Positions 9,682 to 20,318 of a DNA stretch of 64,000 nt are shown one piece after another. Both the position numbers and the translations under genes were made by a program. The stretch's first letter is position 1. Every line of letters starts with the position of its first letter. The DNA is from AP-15 sp963755435 (lineage in GTDB: Bacteria; Pseudomonadota; Alphaproteobacteria; ATCC43930; CGMCC-115725), in NCBI GenBank assembly GCA_963755435.1, contig CAVWJX010000003.1:1183767-1247766 (forward strand). The letters are read 5' to 3'. Below the pieces are notes generated by a model. That model searched no databases, had not been told where the DNA came from, and saw only the letters and a program-made list of their open reading frames with translations.

Positions 9682-9705
9682 CCGGCTGCTCCTCGTCCGC
9701 TCGGT

Positions 9706-9734
9706 TGTTTCACCGTACGGTACCACGTGGAACA
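9706..9734. promoter_or_regulatory. parS-like element 1 (29 bp, spaced arms)
   Basis: The left arm TGTTTCAC (9706-9713) and right arm GTGGAACA (9727-9734) match the two halves of parS (TGTTTCAC and GTGAAACA), but are separated instead of abutting. The right half also reads GGTACCACGTGGAACA at 9719-9734, 12 of 16 positions of the canonical parS. It lies between the orphan LAGLIDADG gene and parA. ParB binding is inferred, not shown. Confidence 0.55.
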
Positions 9735-9849
9735 TCGCTTCCTGGGGCTGCTCCGGCGGCCCCGGTGGAGACGGCGTGGACAGGCAGCGCACGGAGGCAG
9801 CGCACGGCGCAGGTGGACCGCGGGTCCCTGCGCTGCGAGCGGCGCATCG

Positions 9850-9878
9850 TTGTTTCACCGTCATGATGCACGTGGAAC
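9850..9878. promoter_or_regulatory. parS-like element 2 (29 bp, spaced arms)
   Basis: A second copy with the same length and layout: TGTTTCACCGT at 9850-9860 and CACGTGGAAC at 9868-9877. The first 11 and a 10-base block near the end are identical to element 1, while the middle differs. It starts 144 bp from element 1 and 133 bp before the parA start. Conserved arms with a variable centre suggest a protein-binding site, most simply ParB or the parA promoter regulator. Confidence 0.55.
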
Positions 9879-9982
9879 GCCGGGGTGCGGCCGAGCCGGC
9901 GGGCGGTGCAGGGACCCGGACAGCGACAGCGGGGAGATCCCGGGAAATTCCGCCGAACCTCGACATTGGACCTTGACCTGAG

Positions 9983-11218
9983 GTGCCTGGAAAGCGAGGA
10001 TGGACAGGTGCAGCAACGCCGCCGCCGGCACGCGTGATGCGCCTTCGCCGTCGTGATCGGGAGCCGGGTGCGCCTGAGGAGGCCCATGGGGGAGAACTGG
10101 AGCAGGCGCACGACGAGCCATCGGTCGATCCCGGCGACGGGCGGTCCGCACCGAGCCTCGGGGAGGCGGCGCCGGCCGGGGAGCACGGGCCAGAGGGGGA
10201 GCCCGGGCCCGGAGAGGAGCCCGGGCGGGTGGCGGGGGAGCCCGGGCCCGGCGTGGTGACGGCCACGGGAGCCGAGCCCGGCGACGGGGCCGGGGCGGAG
10301 GAGGGCGGGGAGGCGGCGCCGGAGAGCGGCGCGCCCGACCTCGCCACCGTGCAGCGGGCGGGCGGCCCGCCGTCCAGGACCGGACCGGTCCCGGATCAGC
10401 TCGCGGCGTCCCTGGCGGAACCTCCACCGGTGCGGGAGCTCCCGAGGATCCTGGCGGTCGCCAACCAGAAGGGCGGCGTGGGCAAGACCACGACCACGGT
10501 CAACCTCGGCGCGGCCCTGGCCGAGCTGGACTACCGGGTGCTGGTGGTCGACCTCGACCCGCAGGGGAACGCCACGACCGGGCTCGGGATCGACGCCCGG
10601 AACTTCGAGCTCTCGATGTACGACGTCATCATGCGCGACGCGCCGATCGAGGACTGCATCGAGCCCACGAGCGTCCAGAACCTCTTCGTGGCCCCGGCCA
10701 CCATCGACCTGGCCGGGGTGGAGATCGAGCTGGTGCCCGCCTTCAGCCGGGAGCTCAAGCTGAAGAAGGCCATCGACGCCGTGGTCGACGACTTCGACTT
10801 CGTCCTCATCGACTGCCCCCCGTCGCTCGGGCTCATCACCGTCAACGGCCTGGCGGCGGCCTCCGAGGTCCTGGTGCCCATCCAGTGCGAGTACTACGCC
10901 CTCGAGGGGCTCGAGCCAGCTGCTCCGCAACGTGCACCTGGTGGCGTCGAACCTCAACGCCGACCTGGAGGTCGTCGACGATCGTGCTGACGATGTACGA
11001 CGCCCGGACCAGGCTGGCCGATCGACGTGGCGGGCGAGGTCCGCGAGCACTTCGCCGACCGGGTGTGCCGGAGCGTGATCCCGCGGACGGTCCGGCTCTC
11101 GGAGGCGCCGTCGTTCGGCCAGCCGATCACCGTGTTCGATCCGACCTCGCGGGGGGCGATCGCCTACCGCGAGCTGGCCAAGGAGGTGAGCAATGGCGCG
11201 CCGAAGCGGGCTGGGTAA
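9983..11218 (+). CDS. parA: Chromosome-partitioning ATPase ParA (Soj)
   Basis: Deviant Walker-type ATPase of chromosome segregation. A disordered Glu/Gly/Pro-rich N-terminal region of about 150 residues precedes ILAVANQKGGVGKTTTTVNL (deviant Walker A), VLVVDLDPQGNATTGLG, FVLIDCPPSLGLITVNGLA and QCEYYALEGLE. Insertions near 10915, 10982 and 11030 shift the frame before VIPRTVRLSEAPSFGQPI. It ends at TAA/TAG-proximal AYRELAKEVSNGAPKRAG, overlapping the parB start by about 25 bp. The start is uncertain: GTG at about 9983 or ATG 10037 are both possible. Confidence 0.94.
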
Positions 11219-12175
11219 GGGGCTCGGGGCGCTGATCCCGACCGAGGTCGGTGGGGGAGCGGGGCTCGGCGCTGCGGGAGGTGCCGATCGCCAGCATCCG
11301 GCCGAACGCCCGCCAGCCCCGGACGCACTTCGACGAGGAGGCCATGGCGTCCCTGGCCGCCTCCATCCGCGAGCTGGGCGTGCTCCAGCCGGTCCTGGTG
11401 CGCGAGCTGGACGGCGAGGGCGAGAGCTACGAGCTGATCGCCGGGGAGCGGCGGTGGCGGGCCGCCCGGCGGGCCGGGCTCCAGACCATCCCGGTGCTCG
11501 TCCAGACCAGCACGAGCGACGTGCAGAGCCTCGAGCAGGCGCTGGTGGAGAACCTCCACCGGGAGGACCTCAACGCCCTGGAGGAGGCGGCGGCCTACCA
11601 GCAGCTCATCGACGAGTTCGGGCTGACCCACGAGCAGGTGGCCACCCGGGTCGGCAAGAGCCGGACCACGGTGACCAACACCCTGCGCCTGCTCCAGCTC
11701 CCGGCGGGCGCCCAGCGGGCGCTGGCCGAGGGCACGATCTCGGCCGGGCCACGCCCGGGCGCTGCTCGGGCACGCCCGACCGGGCGCTGCAGGAGGCGCT
11801 GGTCCAGCGGATCGTGGCCGAGGGCCTGACGGTCCGGGCGGTCGAGGACGGCTGGTCCGGGCCAGGCCGAGGGCGGACCGGAGGCCGCGGCGGCCGGTGC
11901 GGCCGGGACTACCGCCGACGGCGGTACGTACCACTGGTACTACCACGCGCGGCGCCGGGCCCCGGCAGCCTCCCCGAGCCCGGGCGTGCTCGAGCTCGAG
12001 GAGCTGCTCTCGACCCACCTCGACACGCGGGTCAAGGTCGAGCTGCACCACCGCCGGGGGCGCCTGATCTGGACTTCGCCACCCTCGAGGACCTCGAGCG
12101 GATCTACCGGGCGATGGTGGGGGTGCGCACGCCGCCGGCGCCGGCCGGCGGCCGCCGATGGAGGGCACCGGCTGA
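11193..12175 (+). CDS. parB: Chromosome-partitioning protein ParB (Spo0J)
   Basis: CTP-dependent parS-binding clamp. It begins MARRSGLGKGLGALIPTEV, the ParA-contact segment. The N-terminal domain follows: IRPNARQPRTHFDEEAM, ELIAGERRWRAARRAGL (CTP-binding GERRxRA) and LVENLHREDLNALEEA. The helix-turn-helix THEQVATRVGKSRTTVTNTL binds parS. After frameshifts near 11750 and 11860 the C-terminal dimer domain appears (VLELEELLSTHLDTRVKVEL). The ATG lies within the parA 3' end. The stop is assigned to TGA at about 12173-12175 after a presumed frameshift; this end is uncertain. Confidence 0.94.
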
Positions 12176-12243
12176 TCAGGCCGGGGATTCTCCCTGGTCA
12201 GGGCGGCGTCGAGGGGGAACCGTCAACCCGGCGCTTCAGGCAC

Positions 12244-12272
12244 ATCCACAACCTGTGCATGACGTTGTGGAT
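12244..12272. other. Inverted repeat between convergent parB and amidase genes
   Basis: ATCCACAAC (12244-12252) and GTTGTGGAT (12264-12272) form a perfect 9-bp inverted repeat with an 11-nt spacer. It sits between converging genes, followed by the T-rich ATTGTTGATTTCTCC. It could be a bidirectional terminator. The arms also resemble DnaA boxes (CATCCACA and TGTGGATT, about 7/9), so a protein-binding role is an alternative. Confidence 0.45.
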
Positions 12273-12372
12273 TGTTGATTTCTCCTTGAACTGCAGGGTT
12301 TCGACGCGCGTTCGTCACCCCGGGTCACGCGATCGGTCACCGGATCGCGCCACCGGGCCGGGCCGGCACGGC

Positions 12373-13405
12373 TCAGTCCCAGGCGGACCCGGCCCAGTCG
12401 CACCGAGCGCGCCGGCCAGCGCGTCGGCCAGGGCCGGCGCCCTGCTCGACCACGGCCGCGGCCGGCCCGACCTCGACGATGACCGCCGGCATGCGGGTCT
12501 CGCGCAGCACGGGCACCGACATCCCCCGCGACGCCGCCGGTCCGGCGACGCCCAGCGCGACCGGCACCGCGCTGCTGGACCAGCTCGGCCAGCCGGCGGC
12601 CGCCCGGGGACTCGTAGCGGTAGCCGGCGTAGTAGGCGGTGGCGCACCCGGGCCGGTCGGGGTCGAGGCGGAGCGCCAGGTAGACGTCGACCCCGGCCGG
12701 CGTTGGCCTCGGCCGGCCTGGGCCGAGCCGTCGGGGTGGTGCAGGGCGGTGACCCGGGCCCCGGCCGCGACCAGCCGGCGCCGGAGGGCGCCCACGGCCG
12801 GTGCCCAGCCCGCCCTCCTCGCCCACGGCCACGTGGCGCCCGGCCAGGGTGCGGGGGGCCTGGCGGAGCCGCTCCCGGGCCCGCACGGTCGAGACGAGCT
12901 CGGCCTGCTGGTGGCGGGCCTGGACCCGGAGGAGCTCCGAGCAGGGTGGTCGGCGCCGAGGATGCCGTCGACCGGCAGCCCGGCGTTGCGCTGGAAGTCG
13001 CCGAGGGCCGCCGAGGTGGCGTCGCCGAAGATGCCGTCGACCCGCCCGGCGTCGAAGCCGAGCGCGCCGAGGCGCTGCTGGAGCTCGGCGACGTCGTCGC
13101 CGCGCAGCATGGGCGTGCGCCGGTAGAGGAAGCGGTCGCCCAGGCGGAAGCCCGCCTCCACCAGGGTGTCCCAGGTCTGGCGGCCGCAGACGCCGTCGAC
13201 CCGGAGCCCGCGCCGGTACTGGAAGGCCTCCACGGCGGCCCGGGTGGCCCGGGCCGAACGCGCCCTCGGGGTCGCCCGAGGTGTCGAAGCCGAGCGCCGC
13301 CAGGCGGCGCTGGACGTCGACGACCGCCTCGCCCGCGGCCGCCCTCGGCCAGCGGGAGCGCCGCCGCCGCGGCGTCCGCCGTCCCGGGTCGCGCCCCGCC
13401 GCAGC
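12373..13405 (-). CDS. CwlM-like N-acetylmuramoyl-L-alanine amidase with two peptidoglycan-binding domains
   Basis: Two PG_binding_1 domains are readable (AVEAFQYRRGLRVDGVCG at about 13210-13260, and DVAELQQRLGALGFDAGRVD with FGDATSAALGDFQRNAGLPVDG downstream). They are followed by an Amidase_3 region in broken frames: VDVYLALRLDPDRPG, AYYAGYRYESPGGRRLAELV, VPVLRETRMPAVIVEVGP. The stop is TGA at 12373. In mycobacteria the gene between trxC and parB is cwlM, an amidase-like regulator of MurA; position and domain order match. Whether this copy is catalytic cannot be judged because the His/Glu zinc ligands fall in frameshifted DNA. The start is unresolved, close to the trxA stop. Confidence 0.8.
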
Positions 13406-13406
13406 G

Positions 13407-13733
13407 CTACAGGTACTCGGCGAGCTCCTGGAGGAGCTGGCCCTTGGGCTTGGCCCCGATCAGGCGGGCCTTGGGCTCGCCGTCCTTGAACAGGATCAGC
13501 GTCGGGATGCTCATCACGTCGTACCGCCGGGTCACGTCCAGGTTGTCGTCGATGTTGAGCTTGCCGATCTGGAGCTTGCCCGCCTGCTCCTCGGCGATCT
13601 CCTCCAGCACCGGGGCGATCATCTTGCACGGCCCGCACCATTCCGCCCAGAAGTCCACCAGGACGGGCACGTCCGAGGCCTTGACATGCTCGTCAAACGT
13701 AGCGTCGTCAAGCGTCACGATCTTCTCGCTCAT
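13407..13733 (-). CDS. trxA: Thioredoxin
   Basis: Intact 108-residue thioredoxin. ATG at 13733 is preceded by GAGGAG six bases upstream. The active site is WAEWCGPCKM at about residues 29-38, with the cis-proline region SIPTLILFKDGEP. It ends LLQELAEYL with TAG at 13407. It lies 108 bp downstream of trxB in the same direction, forming the thioredoxin-reductase/thioredoxin pair found beside parB in many actinobacteria. Confidence 0.97.
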   Translation of the reverse strand: MSEKIVTLDDATFDEHVKASDVPVLVDFWAEWCGPCKMIAPVLEEIAEEQAGKLQIGKLNIDDNLDVTRRYDVMSIPTLILFKDGEPKARLIGAKPKGQLLQELAEYL

Positions 13734-13841
13734 CTGCGTCTCCTCACTCCGGCCGTGCCGGGCTCTCCGGGCGGCCGCGATGCTCAACACCGCGTCCGGC
13801 CCCGGTGTTCCCGCCGGGCCGCGCCGCCGCCGGGCGCTGGC

Positions 13842-14814
13842 TCAGGCGCCTCGGGCCTCCAGCCAGCGCTCGGCGTCGATGGCCGCCATGCAGCCCGAGC
13901 CGGCCGCGGTGACCGCCTGGCGGTAGACGTGGTCCTGGACGTCCCCGCAGGCGAAGACGCCCGTCGACGCTGCGTGCGGGTGCCGCCGAAGGTGCGGACG
14001 TAGCCGTTGTCGTCGAGCTCGAGCTGGCCCGTCCAGGACGGCCGGTGTTGGGCTCGTGGCCGATGGCCACGAACAGCCCGGTGACGGCGAGCTCCGTCTC
14101 CTCCCCGGTGACCGTGTCGCGCAGGCGCGACGCCCGCCACCTTCTCGTCGCCCGAGCACCTCGGTCACCTGCGGTGTTCCACCGGAACTCGATGGTCGGG
14201 TTGGCCAGCGCCCGGTCCTGCATGATCCGCGAGGCCCGCAGCTGGTCCCGGCGGTGGACGAGGTCGACCTTGCGAGGCGAAGCGGGTGAGGAAGAGGGCC
14301 TCCTCGAGGGCCGAGTCGCCGCCGCCGACCACGGCGATCTGCTGGGCGCGGAAGAAGAAGCCGTCGCAGGTGGCGCAGGTGGAGACGCCGTGGCCGAGCA
14401 GGCGGTCCTCGCCGGGGACGCCCGAGCATGAGCGAGCGGGCACCGGTGGCCACGATGAGCGCCTCGGCCCGGTAGGTGGGCTCGGCCGCCGCCGGGTCGC
14501 CGACCCACACGCCGAACGGCGGCCCCGACGAGGTCGAACCTGCGTCACCTTGGCCGTCACCAGCTCGGCGCCGAAGCGCGCCGCCTGGGCCCGCATGGCC
14601 GTCATGAGCTCGGGGCCCATGATCCCGTCGGGGAACCCCGGGTAGTTCTCGACCTCGGTGGTGAGCATGAGCTGGCCGCCGGGCTGGTCGCTGGTGGAGG
14701 AGGGCTCGCCCTCGACGACCACCGGGCGCGAGCTGGGCCCGGGCGGTGTAGACGGCGGCGGTGAGCCCGGCCGGGCCCGGAGCCGGCGATGAGGACCTTG
14801 CGGTGCTCGGTCAT
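13842..14814 (-). CDS. trxB: Thioredoxin reductase
   Basis: FAD/NADPH-dependent reductase that recycles thioredoxin. ATG at 14814 opens MTEHRKVLIAGSGPAGLTAA (FAD-binding GxGxxG, after correcting an insertion). GGQLMLTTEVENYPGFPDGI, the redox-active GVSTCATCDGFFF (CxxC), the NADPH site AVVGGGDSALEEALFL and the C-terminal FACGDVQDHVYRQAVTAAGS follow. The stop is TGA at 13842. At least six single-base insertions break the gene. It pairs with trxA downstream. Confidence 0.95.
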
Positions 14815-14817
14815 GTC

Positions 14818-15222
14818 CGTGGCGCTCAGCGGCTCGAGCCGGTCGGCGGCGCGGTGCGCCGGGACCACGGCCAGCAGCCCGGCCAGCGCAGAAGATGCCG
14901 CCGAGGAGGGCGTAGGAGGCCCAGACCCGGCCGCCGAAGGCGTAGACGTCGAGCAGGCGCACGAGGCCCACCGACAGCAGGACCAGCACCACGAGGCACG
15001 AGCACGGCCACCACGACAGCCCGAAGACGACGGCCCGGGCGGCGAGCAGCGCGGGCCGGATGGCCTTGTCGTGGATGGTGTCGACGACGAGGTCGACGGC
15101 GTCGGCCGCCTTCCTGGGCCAGTCGGCGGCCATGGCGGCCGAGCCGCCGCCGGCCGCCGGTGCCGCGGCGCCGGCTCCGCGCCGGACGCGGTCGCCGCCG
15201 GCGCCGGCGGAGCGTCGGTCAT
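14818..15222 (-). CDS. Small membrane protein, unknown function
   Basis: Not recognised. ATG at 15222 opens MTDAPPAPAATASGAEPAP. After a frameshift the protein reads WPRKAADAVDLVVDTIHDKA, then two hydrophobic segments (ARAVVFGLSWWPCSCLVVLVL with LLSVGLVRLL, and ASYALLGGIFCAGLLAVV) and ends near ADRLEPLSAT just before the trxB ATG. It probably forms an operon with trxB. The stop is unresolved because the reading frame runs into the trxB start, so another sequencing error is likely there. Confidence 0.55.
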
Positions 15223-15306
15223 GGCCGGAGGTCGCGGCCGCCGGTGCCGGGCCGGCACCGCCGGTCGCGCAGGCCGGACGGCAGGACCGGCCGCGGCGGC
15301 CGCGCG

Positions 15307-16170
15307 TCAGCGGCCGGGCACCTGACGTAGCAGACGCCGATGGACCCGGGCCCGGCGTGGGTGCCGACCACCGGCCCGAGGTCGCACCACCACCAGCGGG
15401 TGGGCCGTCTCGAGCGCCGTCGAGCATGGCCACGAACTCGTCGATGTCCTCGGCGGCGCCGTTGCAGACGGCCAGCCGTTCGAGCGGGGCGTCGGCCAGG
15501 CACCTTGCCGGCCAGGTAGTCGAGGGCGCGGGCGCGGGTCCGCTGCTTGGACTCCTGCTCCACCACGCCGTCGCGCACCTGGATCACCGGCTTGATCGAG
15601 AGGAGCGAGCCCAGCAGGGCGGCCGGCGCCGCCGATCCGGCCGCCCCGCTGGAGGTGGTCGAGCGTGCCCACCACGCCCGTAGACGCGGCGTCCGCCCGG
15701 CGAGCTCCCGGACGTCGGGCGACGAGCTCGTCGAGGCCGGCGCCCGCGGCGGCGGCCTCGGCGGCCGCCATGCACAGGAGGCCCTGGCCCATGGTGAGCG
15801 ACCGGGTGTCGACCACGCTGACCGGCGACCCGCCCGGCCAGGGCCTCGGCCGCCGGCCAGCGCCGACTGGTAGGTGGCCGAGACCCCCGAGGAGATGGTG
15901 AGGCAGAGCACGCCGTCGGCGCCGGCGTCGGCGGCCTCCTCGAAGGCGGCCCGGAAGGCCCCCGGCGACGGGGCCGCGGTCTCGGGGAGGGTCGGGCGAC
16001 GTCCGGCAGCGCGCGCCAGAACTCGTCGGGGGAGAGGTCGCGGCGGTCGAGCGAGCTCCTCGTCGCCGAAGCGGATGGTGAGCGGGACCACGGTGATGCC
16101 GTCGGCGCTGCGGCCAGGTCGTCGGTGAGGTCGCAGGCGCTGTCGGTCACGATCCGTGACGCCGGGCCAT
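15307..16170 (-). CDS. DegV family fatty-acid-binding protein
   Basis: DegV proteins bind a fatty acid and, as FakB, present it to a fatty-acid kinase. The ATG at 16170 has AGGAGG upstream and, after one insertion, reads RIVTDSACDLTDDL, the N-terminal signature. GITVVPLTIRFGDEEL, ETAAPSPGAFRAAFEEAA, LCLTISSGVSATYQSAL and VSVVDTRSLTMGQGLLCMAA follow, then GSLLSIKPVIQVRDGVVE. The stop is TGA at 15307. Multiple insertions break it. A FakA-like kinase is not visible in the window. Confidence 0.88.
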
Positions 16171-16240
16171 GGTCCTCCTCGTCCCTCGGTCCGTACCGGG
16201 TGACGAGATCCGGCAGCCCGACCATAGCGCCGGGCCCGGG

Positions 16241-18043
16241 TCACCGCATCGGCGGCCGCGGGTGCGGGACGGCGCCGGTCCGTCCGGTTGCCCGCCACCA
16301 GGCGGCCTCGCCCCGGTCCCGGCGCCGGCCCGGGCGCCCGCGCCGGCCGGACGCCCGCCGTCCAGCAGCGCCGAGGCCCCCACGTACACGACGATCCCCG
16401 CCACGACGGAGGCCACCACCCGGACGAGCAGCCCGACGCCCTGGTCGGCCCCCGAGAGGTTGGAGACCACCAGCACCACGGCGCCCATGACCACGGTGGC
16501 CACAGCACCGCGCCGCAGGGGCGCCCAGGTGCCCGGCTCGCCGAGGGTGCCGAGCCAGCCGCGGCAGCACGGCCAGGCCGCACAGGGCGCCCGACGCGTG
16601 TAGGCGACCGAGAGCGACAGGGCCAGCCCGCGCACGCCCATGGGGTGGACCAGCGCCACGGCCAGCACCACGTTGATGCCGTTCTCGACCAGGTAGAGCC
16701 AGAAGGCCACCCGGGTGCGCTGCATGGACTGGAGGACGCGGACGACGTAGAGGAAGGTGCAGAAGCCCGGCAGGCCGAGGGCGAAGATGGCCAGCGCGGC
16801 GCCGGTGGCGTCGGCGTCCGGCGCACCGGGTGGCGCCGTGGCCGAAGAGCAGGGCGACCGCCGGCTTGGCCAGCAGCAGCATGCCCATCGGCCGCCGGGA
16901 GGATGATCGCCAGCACGGCGCGCAGCCCGCCGGCCAGCCGCTGCCGGAAGGCGGCGACGTCGCCGGTGGCCCAGCGCTCGGCCAGGTCCGGGGTGACCGC
17001 GCTCATGACCGAGACGGCCACCACCGCGTAGGGCATCTGCAGGAACGTGTAGGCGTAGGTGTAGGACGAGACCGGGTCCGCGCCCGGCGCGCCCACCGCC
17101 AGGGCCAGCACCACGAAGAGCGCGACCTGGTTGGCCACCACGAACCCGAAGGTCCAGCCGCCGAGGCGCGACGACCGTGCGCACCGCCTCGTGGCCGGGG
17201 CTCCCAGCGCCACCGCAGCCCGGAGAGCCCGGCGCCCCGGGCGGTCGGAGGAGCAGGAGCGCCTGGACGAGCCACGCCCAGGGTGGTGCCGAGCCCGAGC
17301 AGCACCAGCCAGCCCGAGTGGTGCCGGACGCCGGCCAGCGAGGGGAGGCGGTGACGGTGGTGGAACCAGAGCAGCACCCCGATGCAGACGAGGTTGTTGG
17401 CGATGGGGACCCACATCGGCGCCACGAAGCGCCGGCGGGTGTTGAGCAGGGCGGTGAGCGAGGCTGATGAGCCCGTAGAAGGCGACCTGGGGCACGAACC
17501 ACCGCAGCAGGCTGGTGGCCACCGCCGCGCTCCGGCCAGCTGCGGCGGCGATGCCGCCGGCGCGTGGTCCGAGGGCGGTGAAGGCGTCGATGACCAGGGG
17601 CGCGCGCCACCCAGAAGACCACGGTCATGGCCACGCAGCACGACCACCGACAGGGTCACCACGGCCGAGATGGCCCGCCAGGCCTCGCTGCTCGGAGCGG
17701 GTGGCCAGGCGGTCGACGAAGACCGGGATGAAGGTGGCCGACAGCACGCCGCCCAGGACGACGTCGTAGAGCATGTTGGGGGCGGTGTTGGCCAGGTTGT
17801 AGGCGTCGGCCAGGTGCGTGGCGCCGAGCGCGTAGGCCAGCACCAGGACCCGGAGCAGCCCCGGTGAGCCGCGAGAGCGCGGTCCCCGCCGCCATCCAGA
17901 CCGTGGCGCGCTGGAGCCCCTCGCCCAGGAACCCGCCGCCGCCGCGCCCGCCCGGCCGGCGCGCCGGGCCGCGGAACGGCCCCGTCGTCCAGGCTCCCCG
18001 GGGGGAGGGCGGGGTCCGGCGAGGCCCCGGCCAGCTCGCTCAC
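16241..18043 (-). CDS. murJ: Lipid II flippase MurJ
   Basis: MOP-family flippase that moves lipid II across the membrane. GTG at 18043 opens MSELAGASPDPALPPGSLDD. Conserved segments are SRLTGLLRVLVLAYALGATH, NLANTAPNMLYDVVLGGVLS, FIPVFVDRLATRSEQEA, ALLNTRRRFVAPMWVPIANN, SVMSAVTPDLAERWATGD and SMQRTRVAFWLYLVENGINV, with many membrane helices. The C-terminal region is Gly/Ala/Arg-rich and the stop is TGA at 16241. It is about 600 codons with more than six insertions. The gene before it is a DUF6049-like protein, the same pair as Rv3909-Rv3910 in mycobacteria. Confidence 0.93.
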
Positions 18044-18073
18044 CGGGACCGCTCCGCCGGGTCACGCCGTGCG

Positions 18074-20261
18074 TCATCCGCCCATCATGCTCGGCGTGCG
18101 GCGCCGCCCGCGCCGGCGGCCGCGGCCGCGGCGCCAGGTCCGCGCCCACCAGCCGAGGAGCACCAGCAGGGCCAGCAGCGGTGAGGACGACGCCCACGAT
18201 CGAGGTGGCGGTCGACCGCACGGTGAGCTGGCCGCTGGCGATGACCAGGCGCGCCGTCGGGGGAGGTGAAGGTGACGTCCAGCGGGAGGTCGCCCGAGGT
18301 GCGGGCCTCCACCTCGATGCGCACCGGGGTGGTGGCGTGGTCGAGCCTGAGCCGCTGCGAGCTGCCGTGGGGGAACTCGAACTTGTCGCCGGACAGGGTC
18401 AGCGTGCCCACCAGCGGTGTACGGCGCCGAGGAGACCATGGTCACCGGGATGGCCCCGTGCGCGCGGTGAGCGTGATGGTCCGCTCGGTGGCCAGCTGGA
18501 CCAGCGAGAGCTGGCCGTCGAGCGCCCCGGTCGAAGGCGGCGACCCCGGCGGCCTGGCCGGGTGGCCTGAGGTCGTCGGACTCGGAGGCCAGCAGGAGCT
18601 GGTCGAGGTGGGTCGAGCACGGGGGTGGTCGTCCGGCACCGAGCCGTCGAAGGCGGTGAGCCGCAGCCGCTGCGCGGTGATGCCGCTGGGCGAGCGACGG
18701 CGGCCAGCACCGGTCCCGTCCCGCCGGTGGCCAGCCGGCGGGCTGGCGAGCTGGGCGCCTGTGGCGCCGGAGCGTCGGCGAAGTAGCCGGCGAGGGTGGT
18801 GGTCTTCACCACGGGGTTGTCGGTGAGCCCGGTCAGCAGGGCTGTGTCGAAGGCCGGTTCGTGGGCGTCCAGCCGGCCGGCGGGACGGCCACCAGCGCCC
18901 GCGGTGTGGGTGTGTCGGGCGCCTCGAAGTGGACCATGGCCAGGTCGGCGAGGAGCTGGTTGGCCTCCAGGGCCGGGTCGGCCGGGTCGGCCGTGAAGTG
19001 GGCGGCGAGCTCGCCGTCCGAGGCGGCGGCCGTGGCCGGCGGCCCCTTGCCGCCGAGGCTGAGGGTGAAGGCCGACGCCCAGGTGCCCGAGGCCGCTCGG
19101 GAGCCCGACGAGCCGCCGAGGGCGCCAGGTCCGCGTCGGGCAGGACGAGGGAGGTGGCGCCCGAGGCCCTTGGCCGACAGCCCGGCCTGGAGGTCGCTGC
19201 CGACGGGGCCGTTGGCCACCCAGGTGCCGGAGCCGGGGCCGGCCTGGACGCCGAGGTCCTGGAGGACCGTGCCCGCCCTCGCGCATCTGGGCGGTGATCT
19301 CCTCGCCCTCGCCCGCGCCGGCGAGCGCGCCGAGGTCGACGGGCACGTAGGGCTGGGCCAGGAACTGCCGCTGGGCCTGGTCCCCGGTGGACGCCGCCGC
19401 CAGCTCCTGGACGGCCCGGGCGCCGGCGCCGTGGCCCGGGCGCGCCAGCGCCTGGAGGGTCTGGGGCGAGGCGGCCACGGTGAGCGGCCACGTCCGGGTG
19501 GGCCGCGAGCGAGGCCGCCAGGCCCGCGAGCGCGGCCACCTGGCGAGGCCGCCGGCGGCTGGACGGCGCCGGCCGGGCTGGTGCGCGTCGGTCGCGGACG
19601 GCCACCGGTGCGGACACCGGGACCACCCAGGCGAACCCGAGCTGGTCCGCGCTGGCCGACGTCGGCGTAGGTGAGGTAGGTGGTGAAGTGGGCGTGGGGC
19701 ACGGCCGCCGGCGTGCCGCCCCGGCCTGCGGCCGCACGAGGGACGACCTCGAGCGGGTAGACCCCTGTGCACCTGGTGGGTGTCGGGACGCGCAGTGAGG
19801 TCAGTGTGGGGGCGCCGCCCGGCGGCGGTGCCGTGGCGGCGCCCGGGAGGACCGAGATCGCCAGGCCGCCGCCGCCGTGCTCCGCCGTGAGGGCGGAGAG
19901 CGCCACGGGATGGGTCCGGTCCAGCACCCGGCCGGTGGGCACGCGTGTGAGGGTCTGCTCGAACCCCGAGCGCGTTGTCGAGCTTTGTGTAGAGGGTGGT
20001 CACCACCTCGTCGTCGGCCGGCACGCCCTTGCCGGACGTCGACGGCGAGGGTGAAGGTGGCCGCCGAGCCGGGCTGTGTGGGGGTCACCCACGGGGACTG
20101 GTACGGCGAGGGTGAGCGCAGCGGCCGAGGCCGTGCCCGGGTGGGACCCGCCGGAGCCGCCACGGCGGCCGGAGCGCCGGCGATGGCGGCCACGAGCCGA
20201 TCAGCGCGGCGGCCAGGGCGAGGACCAGCGGCCCGGTGGACCGAGCGCTCCTCGACGACAC
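18074..20261 (-). CDS. Secreted/membrane-anchored DUF6049-like protein
   Basis: Large exported protein of unknown function, about 730 codons. GTG at 20261 opens MSSRSARSTGPLVLALAAAL, a signal peptide ending near AGAPAAVAAPAG. Readable stretches include RTHPVALSALTAEHGGGGLA, YPLEVVPRA, HFTTYLTYAD and LGFAWVVPVSAPVAVRDR, and a C-terminal membrane helix ALLVLLGWWARTWRRGRG before the TGA at 18074. Frameshifts are frequent. It ends 31 bp before murJ. The pcnA side on one flank and murJ on the other match the position of Rv3909, so a role in cell-envelope assembly is plausible but unproven. Confidence 0.75.
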
Positions 20262-20318
20262 CGGGCAACGCTAACCGGTGGCCGGCGCGCGGACCAGCGG
20301 CAGCACTACCGTGGTCCG

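Noticed and set aside
12801..14003. A 400-codon plus-strand frame across the amidase and trxA
   Set aside because: trxA and the amidase on the minus strand have full family motifs; this frame has none.
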